Shown here in pieces: positions 57,553-64,000 of a DNA stretch of 64,000 bases (within the stretch, counting starts at the first letter, position 1; every line of letters begins with the position of its first letter). Location: NCBI GenBank assembly GCA_034675505.1, contig JAUCDD010000045.1, forward strand, positions 1 through 64,000, read 5' to 3'. The notes under the pieces are model-generated. The model did no database searches. It had not been told where the DNA came from and saw nothing but the letters and a program-made list of their open reading frames with translations. The DNA is from Melaminivora sp034675505 (GTDB taxonomy: Bacteria; Pseudomonadota; Gammaproteobacteria; Burkholderiales; Burkholderiaceae_C). The translations under genes and the position numbers were made by a program.

Positions 57553-58788
57553 TCAGGCGGCTGCCCGGGCGTGGCGCTGGCGGTACTGCGCCAAAAAGCC
57601 CGCCAGCCGGCCGACGGCCTCGCGCAGGTCGTCCTCGTGCGGCAGGAAGACGATGCGAAAGTGCTGCTGGTCCGGGTAGTTGAAGCCCGAGCCCTGCACC
57701 AGCATCACGCGCGTGGCGCGCAGCACCTGCATGAAGAATTCGCGGTCGTCCGCGATCGGGTACATGTCCGGGTCCAGCCGCGGGAACATGTACAACGCCG
57801 CACGCGGCTTGACGCAGGTGACTCCGGGGATCTGCGTGATCAGCTCGTAGGCCAGGTCGCGCTGGCGGCACAGCCGGCCGCCCGCCTTCACCAGGTCGTT
57901 GATGCTCTGGTAGCCGCCCAGGGCGGTCTGGATGGCCCACTGGCCCGGCACGTTGGAGCCGAGCTTGATGTTGGCCAGCATGTTGATGCCCTCGATGTAG
58001 TCCTTCGCGGCGGCCTTGTCGCCCGAGATCACCATCCAGCCGGCGCGGTAGCCGCACGAGCGGTAGGCCTTGGACAGCGAGTTGAAGGTGATCGTCAGCA
58101 CGTCGGTGGACAGGCGGGCCAGCGGCGTGTGGCGCACGCCGTCGTACAGCACCTTGTCATACACCTCGTCGGCAAAGACGACCAGCTCGTGCTCGCGCGC
58201 GATTTGCACGATGGCCAGCAGCAACTCGTCCGAGTACAGCGCGCCGGTGGGGTTGTTCGGGTTGATGACCACGATGCCGCGCGTGCGCGGCGTGATCTTG
58301 GCGCGGATGTCGTCCAGGTTGGGCATCCAGCCGTTGTCCTCGTCGCACAGGTAGTGCACGGGCTGGCCGCCGGACAGGCTGGCCGCCGCCGTCCACAGCG
58401 GGTAGTCGGGCGCGGGCACCAGCAGCTCGTCGCCGTCGTCCAGCAGCGCATTGGTGGCCATGACGATCAGGTCGCTGGCGCCATTGCCGAGGTAAATGTC
58501 GTCCAGCGTCACGCCGGCCACGCCCTGCTCCTGCGTGTAGTGCATCACCGCCTTGCGCGCGGCGAAGATGCCCTTGCTGTCCGAGTAGCCCGCCGAGTTG
58601 GGCAGGTTGCGGATCATGTCCTGCTGGATTTCCTCGGGCGCGTCGAAGCCGAACGGCGCCAGGTTGCCGATGTTCAGCTTGATGATCTTCTGGCCTTCGT
58701 CCTCCATCTGCCGGGCCGCGTCCACGATCGGTCCCCGCACGTCGTAGAGAACGTTGTTGAGCTTGGCGGACTTCTTGATGGGTTTCAT
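57553..58788 (-). CDS. alaA: Alanine transaminase AlaA-type aminotransferase
   Basis: This fold-type I PLP aminotransferase makes alanine from pyruvate and glutamate. The 411-residue protein matches E. coli AlaA closely: IKKSAKLNNVLYDVRGP start, KLNIGNLAPFGFDAPEEI, VINPNNPTGALYS and the PLP lysine in NSLSKAYRSCGYRAGW. It lies before hom with the repeat copy 6 between them. Confidence 0.93.
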   Translation of the reverse strand: MKPIKKSAKLNNVLYDVRGPIVDAARQMEDEGQKIIKLNIGNLAPFGFDAPEEIQQDMIRNLPNSAGYSDSKGIFAARKAVMHYTQEQGVAGVTLDDIYLGNGASDLIVMATNALLDDGDELLVPAPDYPLWTAAASLSGGQPVHYLCDEDNGWMPNLDDIRAKITPRTRGIVVINPNNPTGALYSDELLLAIVQIAREHELVVFADEVYDKVLYDGVRHTPLARLSTDVLTITFNSLSKAYRSCGYRAGWMVISGDKAAAKDYIEGINMLANIKLGSNVPGQWAIQTALGGYQSINDLVKAGGRLCRQRDLAYELITQIPGVTCVKPRAALYMFPRLDPDMYPIADDREFFMQVLRATRVMLVQGSGFNYPDQQHFRIVFLPHEDDLREAVGRLAGFLAQYRQRHARAAA

Positions 58789-58943
58789 GCGGAGACACCG
58801 TCTGCTGGCGGAAAACGAAAAAGCACGGAAAGCCGCGCGAAAGGCGCAAAAAGGGCGCGGCGCCGGCGCGAAACCTATAATTTGACCACAGTTCCCACCC
58901 AGCCCCGGGCCGCAGCGCGGGACAATCCAGCCCCCGCATCGCC

Positions 58944-59315
58944 ATGAAATTCCAGCCCGACCGCTTCGAAGTCCAAGCCATCACCGCCTACGGCCCCGGC
59001 TGGATTGCCGTGGATGGCGAGAAGACCAGCGCCAGTACCGTGCTCAGCTCGCGCGGCCAGCGCCTGGACTGGCATTGCGCCAGCTTCGACGAGCTCACGC
59101 CGGCGCACTTCGCGCAGCTCGCCGACCTGGGAGCCGAGGTGATCGTCTTTGGCAGCGGCGCGCGCCTGCGCTTCGCGCCGCCGGCCTGGCTGGCGCCCCT
59201 GATGCGCGCGCGCATCGGGGTGGAGAGCATGGACACCCAGGCCGCCTGCCGCACCTACAACATCCTGGCCGGTGAAGGCCGCCATGTGGTGGCGGCCCTG
59301 CTGCTGGAGGCCTGA
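58944..59315 (+). CDS. Mth938-like domain protein (DUF498)
   Basis: The 123-residue protein starts KFQPDRFEVQAITAYGPGWI and ends in the conserved VESMDTQAACRTYNILAGEGRHVVAALL. The family includes mitochondrial complex I assembly factor NDUFAF3, but the bacterial role is unknown. It is divergent from alaA. Confidence 0.88.
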   Translation: MKFQPDRFEVQAITAYGPGWIAVDGEKTSASTVLSSRGQRLDWHCASFDELTPAHFAQLADLGAEVIVFGSGARLRFAPPAWLAPLMRARIGVESMDTQAACRTYNILAGEGRHVVAALLLEA

Positions 59316-59513
59316 GCCTCAGTCGCAGCCGTCAAGAGACACTGCATATCCAGACAGTATTGGTGCGGCAACTGGCCTGTAAACAGCCTTTGCGGGTAAA
59401 ATACACGGTTGCGGTCGGGGGCTACGCCTGCTGCAACCTCCTGGGGGTTGCGGCACCTCACCCTCATACTCCCCCGGCTTTCTTCGACCAATACCAAGAG
59501 AGATAGAAGCGCC

Positions 59514-60059
59514 ATGGCGATCGTTGTCAACAAACCCCTTCCTGAATTTGAAGCCAACGCGACTGGTGGAATCAAGGTTTCCAACGTCTCGCACCTGGGT
59601 CAGGTCCTGATCCTGTACTTCTACCCCAAGGACAACACTCCCGGCTGCACCACCGAGGCCATGCAGTTCCGCGACAAGTTCAAGGATTTCGAGAAAGCCG
59701 GTGCCGTGGTGTTCGGCGTCTCGCGCGACAACATGAAGTCGCACGATGACTTCAAGGCCAAGCTGGAGCTGCCCTTCGAGCTGATCGCCGACACCGAAGA
59801 AAAAATGTGCCACATGTTCGGCGTGGTCAAGAACAAGATCATGTATGGCAAGAAGGTCAAGGGCATCGAGCGCAGCACCTTCCTGATCGGCGCCGATGGC
59901 CGCGTGGCGCAGGAGTGGCGCGGACTGAAAGTGCCGGGCCACGTGGACGAAGTGCTCAAGGCCGTCAAGGTACTCAAGACCGGCGTGAAGGCGCCCGCTG
60001 CCAAGGCGCCCGCAGCCGCCAAGGAAGCCAAGGAAGCGCCCGTCCAGGAAGCCGCCTGA
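59514..60059 (+). CDS. bcp: Peroxiredoxin of the Bcp/PrxQ type
   Basis: The 181-residue protein has peroxidatic Cys45 in NTPGCTTEA. The position five residues on is Met, not the resolving Cys of E. coli Bcp; Cys99 (EEKMCHMF) is the other candidate. The Ala/Lys-rich C-terminal tail (about residues 160-181) is an extension. It should reduce hydroperoxides with thioredoxin. The start at 59514 follows a weak AGAGAG. Confidence 0.9.
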   Translation: MAIVVNKPLPEFEANATGGIKVSNVSHLGQVLILYFYPKDNTPGCTTEAMQFRDKFKDFEKAGAVVFGVSRDNMKSHDDFKAKLELPFELIADTEEKMCHMFGVVKNKIMYGKKVKGIERSTFLIGADGRVAQEWRGLKVPGHVDEVLKAVKVLKTGVKAPAAKAPAAAKEAKEAPVQEAA

Positions 60060-60167
60060 GCCGCCTGCCAGGTGTGCCCGCAGTCTGACAGGGACTGCCA
60101 TGGCGAGCATGCATAATGGATCGATGCCGCTGACGGTTTCCCCCGCTTCTGACTGCCGCCACCCCAC

Positions 60168-60197
60168 AAGCCGCCTGGTTTTCCCGGCGGCTTTTTT
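60168..60197 (+). terminator. Intrinsic terminator between bcp and phoH
   Basis: AAGCCGCC and GGCGGCTT form a stem with a 10-nt loop, followed by a T6 run (60192-60197). It lies 108 bp after the bcp stop and 68 bp before phoH, so the two are probably separate units. Confidence 0.85.
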
Positions 60198-60265
60198 GCA
60201 TTCCGAGCGGCAGCGCGCGGCCCTGTGCCGGCGCGCTTCCGCTCCCCTCGCCAAGGCCTTCGCCC

Positions 60266-62041
60266 ATGCCCCTGCCCCCCGCCCCGACCAAGCGTGCCGC
60301 CCTGCTGGCACCCAGCGCCCTGCGCCAGACCACCGCCGCCAGCGCGCCCGTCGATGACGCAGCCGTAGTAGCCCAGGCCGACGCCGGCGCAACCGCCACG
60401 CCTGCACCGCGCAAGGGCCGGGCGGGCCCCGCCGCCGGCAGGCGCGCCGCCAACGCAGGAGCGCAAGCCAGCGCTGCCGCATTGCCGCAGCAGGCCGGGC
60501 CCGCCGGCCGCGGTACCCCTGCCGCCCCTGCACCCGCACCCGCACCTGCTACTGCAGCCGCGCCCGCTCCTGCTCCTGCAGCCGAAGTGCGCGGCAAGCG
60601 TGCCGCCACGCCCCGGCCCGCAGCCAGCCGCAAGCGCCAGGCCGCGGCAGGCCCGCGCAAGATGTTCGTGCTGGACACCAACGTGCTGCTGCACGACCCG
60701 ACCAGCCTGTTCCGCTTCGAGGAACACGACATCTTCCTGCCCATGGTGGTGCTGGAGGAGCTGGACGCGCACAAGAAGGGCATGACCGAGGTGGCGCGCA
60801 ACGGCCGCCAGGCCAGCCGCACCCTGGATGCGCTGGTGGCCGCACAGGGCGCCGACATCGCCCAGGGGCTGAAGTTGGACGCCACCGGCAACACCGCCGC
60901 CGGCGGCTGCCTGTATTTCCAGACCGAGCCGCTGGACTACGAGCTGCCCGCCAGCCTGCCGCAGGGCAAGGCCGACAACCAGATCCTGGGGGTCGTGGCG
61001 GCGCTGCGCCGCCAGCACGCGCCGCGCGAGGTGGTGCTGGTGTCCAAGGACATCAACATGCGCGTCAAGGCGCGCGCCCTGGGACTGTCGGCCGAGGACT
61101 ACCGCAACGACAAGACGCTGGACGACGCTGACCTGCTCTACACCGGCGCGCTGGCCCTGCCGCCGGACTTCTGGAGCAAGGCCGGCAAGAAGATCGAGAG
61201 CTGGCAAAGCGGCGCCCAGATGTACTACCGCATCAGCGGGCCGCTGGCAGCGCAGCTGATGATCAACCAGTTCGTGTACTTCGAGGCGCCCGGCGAACCC
61301 AGCCTGTACGCGCGCGTGACGGAAATCCGCGACAAGACGGCGGTGCTGCAAACGCTCAAGGACTATGGTTCGGCCAAGAACACCATCTGGGGCGTGAACA
61401 CGCGCAACCGCGAGCAGAACTTCGCCATGAACCTGCTCATGGACCCGCAGGTCGACTTCGTGACGCTCACCGGCACGGCGGGCACCGGCAAGACCTTGAT
61501 GGCGCTGGCAGCGGGCCTGACGCAGGTGCTGGACGAGCGCCGCTACACCGAGATCATCATGACCCGCGCCACCGTGAGCGTGGGCGAGGACATCGGCTTC
61601 CTGCCCGGCACCGAGGAAGAAAAGATGGGCCCCTGGATGGGCGCGCTGGACGACAACCTGGAATTCCTCGCCAAGGGCGACGGCGGCAACGCCGGCGAGT
61701 GGGGGCGCGCCGCGACCAACGAGCTGATCAGGAGCCGCATCAAGATCAAGAGCATGAACTTCATGCGCGGGCGCACCTTTTTGAACAAGTACGTGATCAT
61801 CGACGAGGCGCAGAACCTGACCCCCAAGCAGATGAAGACGCTGATCACCCGCGCCGGCCCGGGCACCAAGATCATCTGCATGGGCAACCTGGCGCAGATC
61901 GACACGCCCTACCTCACCGAAGGCTCGTCCGGCCTGACTTACGTGGTGGATCGCTTCAAGGGCTGGCCGCACAGCGGCCACATCCTGCTGGCACGCGGCG
62001 AGCGCTCGCGCCTGGCCGATTTCGCCAGCGAGGTGCTGTAG
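60266..62041 (+). CDS. PIN-PhoH fusion ATPase (PhoH2/YlaK type)
   Basis: The 591-residue protein has three parts. Residues 1-130 are disordered and Ala/Pro-rich. A PIN RNase domain starts at about residue 133 with MFVLDTNVLLHDP. The PhoH ATPase domain has Walker A GTAGTGKTLMALA near 401-413 and Walker B VIIDEAQNLTP near 510-520. PhoH2 proteins are ATP-driven RNA helicase-nucleases in studied species. The gene at 62044 follows by 2 bp and is probably coupled. Confidence 0.92.
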   Translation: MPLPPAPTKRAALLAPSALRQTTAASAPVDDAAVVAQADAGATATPAPRKGRAGPAAGRRAANAGAQASAAALPQQAGPAGRGTPAAPAPAPAPATAAAPAPAPAAEVRGKRAATPRPAASRKRQAAAGPRKMFVLDTNVLLHDPTSLFRFEEHDIFLPMVVLEELDAHKKGMTEVARNGRQASRTLDALVAAQGADIAQGLKLDATGNTAAGGCLYFQTEPLDYELPASLPQGKADNQILGVVAALRRQHAPREVVLVSKDINMRVKARALGLSAEDYRNDKTLDDADLLYTGALALPPDFWSKAGKKIESWQSGAQMYYRISGPLAAQLMINQFVYFEAPGEPSLYARVTEIRDKTAVLQTLKDYGSAKNTIWGVNTRNREQNFAMNLLMDPQVDFVTLTGTAGTGKTLMALAAGLTQVLDERRYTEIIMTRATVSVGEDIGFLPGTEEEKMGPWMGALDDNLEFLAKGDGGNAGEWGRAATNELIRSRIKIKSMNFMRGRTFLNKYVIIDEAQNLTPKQMKTLITRAGPGTKIICMGNLAQIDTPYLTEGSSGLTYVVDRFKGWPHSGHILLARGERSRLADFASEVL

Positions 62042-62043
62042 CC

Positions 62044-62421
62044 ATGGCGGGCTGGCTGTCGGCGCTCAAGCTGGTGCCCTGGGGCCAGGTGATAGACGCG
62101 GCGCCGCAGCTGGTGCAGGGCGCGCGCAAGCTGATGCGGCGCAGCGAGCAGAACGCGGCGCCCGCGCCCAGCGTGCCGGCACCGGCGGCCAGTGCGCACG
62201 AGGGCCTGGCCGGGCAGGTCGCAGCCCTGCAGCAGCGCGCCGCGCAACTGGAGGAAGAGCAGCGCGCCAGCGCGGTGCTGATCCGGTCGCTGGCCGAGCA
62301 GAACGCCCAGGTGGTGCGCGCCGTCGATGCCCTGCGCACGCGCACGCGCTGGCTGGGGCTGGCCTGCGCGCTGCTGGGGGTGGTCAGCGTCGCGCTGCTG
62401 GTCTGGGCCCTGGGCCGTTGA
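62044..62421 (+). CDS. Tail-anchored coiled-coil protein of unknown function
   Basis: The 125-residue protein has an amphipathic start (MAGWLSALKLVPWGQVIDAA), an Ala/Pro linker, a coiled coil (LAGQVAALQQRAAQLEEEQR and following, about residues 56-100) and a C-terminal membrane segment (WLGLACALLGVVSVALLVWA). No family is recognised. The 2-bp gap to phoH suggests it anchors or regulates the PIN-PhoH protein; this is inference. Confidence 0.75.
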   Translation: MAGWLSALKLVPWGQVIDAAPQLVQGARKLMRRSEQNAAPAPSVPAPAASAHEGLAGQVAALQQRAAQLEEEQRASAVLIRSLAEQNAQVVRAVDALRTRTRWLGLACALLGVVSVALLVWALGR

Positions 62422-62427
62422 GCTTGC

Positions 62428-62480
62428 TACGCTATCAATAGCTGGATCGGGCCTGGGGACGCCGGCTTGGGGCGTATTTC
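62428..62480. repeat. Dispersed ATAGCT-type intergenic repeat, copy 7
   Basis: The plus strand reads TATCAATAGCTGGATCGGGCC then GGACGCCGGCTTGGGGCG and TATTT, matching the family consensus. It fills the 60-bp gap between the convergent coiled-coil gene and dnaB. Confidence 0.65.
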
Positions 62481-62481
62481 T

Positions 62482-63903
62482 TCAAAAATCGTCGCCGCCG
62501 TAGCCCAGGGCCAGGTTTTCAAAGCGCGTCTGGTTCTTCTGGAAGAACAGCTTGACGGTGCCCGTGGGGCCGTTGCGCTGCTTGCCGATGATGATCTCGG
62601 CGACGTTGGGCTCCTTGGAGTCCTTGTTGTAGTAGTCGTCGCGGTAGATGAACATGATGATGTCCGCGTCCTGCTCGATGGCGCCGGACTCGCGCAGGTC
62701 GCTCATCATGGGGCGCTTGTCGGTGCGCGTCTCCACGCTGCGGTTGAGCTGCGACAGCGCGATCACCGGGCACTGCAGCTCCTTGGCCAGCATCTTCAGC
62801 CCGCGCGAGATCTCGCCCAGCTCGGTGGCGCGGTTTTCCGAGCTGCTCGCGCCCGAGCCGCTCATCAGCTGCAGGTAGTCCACCACGATCAGCCCCAGCT
62901 TGCCGCAGGTGCGCGCCAGGCGGCGCGCGTTGGCGCGCAGCTCCGACGGCGTCAGGCCCGGCGTCTCGTCGATGTGCATGGAAACCGTGCGCAGCCGCTC
63001 CACCGCCTCGGTCAGGCGCGGCCACTCCTCGTCGGTCAGCTTGCCGGTGCGCAGGTTGCCCTGGTTCACGCGGCCGATGGAGCCAACGATGCGCAGCGCC
63101 AGCTGCGCGGCGCCCATTTCCATCGAGAACACCGCCACCGGCAGGCCCTCGTTGAGCGCCACGTGCTCGGCGATGTTCACGGCAAACGAGGTCTTGCCCA
63201 TGGATGGGCGCGCCGCCAGCACCACCAGGTCGCCCGCCTGCAGGCCGGACGTCATGCGGTCCAGGTCGGCAAAGCCGGTGGGCACGCCGGTCACGTCCAT
63301 GGGGTTGTCGGCCATCTCCTGCACGCGGTCCAGCAGGTCCACCACCAGGCTGTCCAGCGGCTGGAAGCCCTGCTTCATGCGCGAGCCCTCTTCGCCGATG
63401 GCAAAGATCTTCTGCTCGGCCTCGTCCAGGATGCGCTCCACGGCCTTGCCCTGCGGGTTGAAGGCGTTGGTGGCGATCTCGTCGCTGGCGGTGACCAGCT
63501 TCCTCAAGATGGCGCGCTCGCGCACGATCTCGGCGTAGCGGCGGATGTTGCTGGCGCTGGGCACGTACTGCGCCAGGCCGTTCAGGTAGGCCAGCCCGCC
63601 AATCTGCTCCGCCTTGCCCAATGTCTGCAGGTGCTCATGGACGGTGATCACGTCGGCGGGCTTGCTGGCGTTGATCAAGGCGCCGATGGCGGCATAGACC
63701 TGCTGGTGTTCGTGGCGGTAGAAATCGCCGTCGGTCAGAAGGTCGCCCACCCGGTCCCAGGCCATGTTGTCCAGCAGCAGGCCGCCCAGCACGCTGGACT
63801 CGGCCTCGACCGAATGCGGCGGCACGCGCAGCTGCGCGACTTCGCGGTCCAGCGGCGGGGCGAAGTCGTAATCTAGGGCGGGGACGGACAGGACGGCAGA
63901 CAT
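62482..63903 (-). CDS. dnaB: Replicative DNA helicase DnaB
   Basis: DnaB is the hexameric fork helicase. The 473-residue protein has the N-terminal primase-interacting domain (RVPPHSVEAESSVLGGLLLD), Walker A ARPSMGKTSFA near 230-240 and Walker B GLIVVDYLQLMSG. No intein is present. The 97 bp right of it contain no gene start, only a GC-rich palindromic stretch near 63970-63992. Confidence 0.97.
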   Translation of the reverse strand: MSAVLSVPALDYDFAPPLDREVAQLRVPPHSVEAESSVLGGLLLDNMAWDRVGDLLTDGDFYRHEHQQVYAAIGALINASKPADVITVHEHLQTLGKAEQIGGLAYLNGLAQYVPSASNIRRYAEIVRERAILRKLVTASDEIATNAFNPQGKAVERILDEAEQKIFAIGEEGSRMKQGFQPLDSLVVDLLDRVQEMADNPMDVTGVPTGFADLDRMTSGLQAGDLVVLAARPSMGKTSFAVNIAEHVALNEGLPVAVFSMEMGAAQLALRIVGSIGRVNQGNLRTGKLTDEEWPRLTEAVERLRTVSMHIDETPGLTPSELRANARRLARTCGKLGLIVVDYLQLMSGSGASSSENRATELGEISRGLKMLAKELQCPVIALSQLNRSVETRTDKRPMMSDLRESGAIEQDADIIMFIYRDDYYNKDSKEPNVAEIIIGKQRNGPTGTVKLFFQKNQTRFENLALGYGGDDF

Positions 63904-64000
63904 GGGCGGCAGGCAGACAAGGCAGGGGGCTGCCTGGAAAGAAAAAAAGGGGGAAGGACAGGGATGCTAGCGACGCGCGCGCCCCGCGTCATTGCACAAC

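Noticed and set aside
59380..59405. TAAAAT as a -10 box before bcp
   Set aside because: No -35 element at a suitable distance; kept out of the feature list.
60460..60640. Ala/Pro-coding tandem-like repeat in the PIN-PhoH gene
   Set aside because: Low-complexity codon repetition within a disordered protein linker, not a separate repeat element.
63968..63993. GC-rich palindromic stretch upstream of dnaB
   Set aside because: GACGCG/CGCGTC can pair, but there is no T run and the window ends there, so no terminator or promoter call is justified.

Overview
The window is chromosomal DNA of a high-GC betaproteobacterium of the family Comamonadaceae (an Acidovorax/Alicycliphilus/Diaphorobacter-like organism). 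This rests on the 16S sequence, an rrn spacer carrying tRNA-Ile and tRNA-Ala, and conserved gene strings such as purA-hisZ-hflC-hflK-hflX-hfq-der-bamB-yfgM-hisS-ispG-rodZ-pilF-rlmN-ndk. No prophage, insertion sequence or CRISPR array was seen. About 90 percent of the window is coding.

Layout. 1-2950: the start of a 23S gene, spacer tRNAs, a complete 16S gene, its leader and two tandem promoters, all on the minus strand. 2948-25237: a long minus-strand housekeeping block covering purine salvage and synthesis, histidine regulation, membrane protease control (HflKC), ribosome GTPases, Hfq, outer-membrane assembly (BamB), tRNA charging, isoprenoid synthesis, cell shape (RodZ), rRNA modification (RlmN, RluB, RluD), chromosome segregation (ScpB) and the surE-pcm-nlpD stress cluster. 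25379-40534: plus-strand genes for a quinone oxidoreductase, a diguanylate cyclase and a PhoD phosphatase, then a type IV pilus minor-pilin cluster pilV-pilW-pilX-pilY1-pilE-fimT, ribD and a phospholipase D-type enzyme. 40494-58788: minus-strand dusC, an acetyltransferase, an aldehyde dehydrogenase, clpB, a DUF1501/DUF1800 pair, molybdopterin genes (moaE, moaD, moeA, mobB), thrC, a Phd/VapC toxin-antitoxin pair, hom and alaA. Three short plus-strand genes lie between moaE and moaD. 58944-62421: an Mth938-like protein, a peroxiredoxin, a PIN-PhoH protein and a tail-anchored coiled-coil protein. 62482-63903: dnaB on the minus strand.

The most notable points are these. (1) Five genes (pilW, pilY1, a DUF3149 gene, mobB, thrC) are broken by small frameshifts, nearly all beside homopolymers. 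thrC and mobB are otherwise perfect, so base-calling error is the leading explanation, although pilY1 could use a -1 programmed frameshift at CTTAAAG. (2) A degenerate repeat of about 50 bp, with an ATAGCT end and a GACGCCGGC core, recurs in at least seven intergenic gaps. (3) A toxin-antitoxin pair sits inside the usually contiguous hom-thrC operon, behind a terminator and 8 bp before thrC. (4) Three CGGTAGC heptamers spaced 10-11 bp apart abut a -10-like element upstream of pilV. (5) A near-consensus sigma-32 promoter for clpB overlaps the stop codon of the gene before it.
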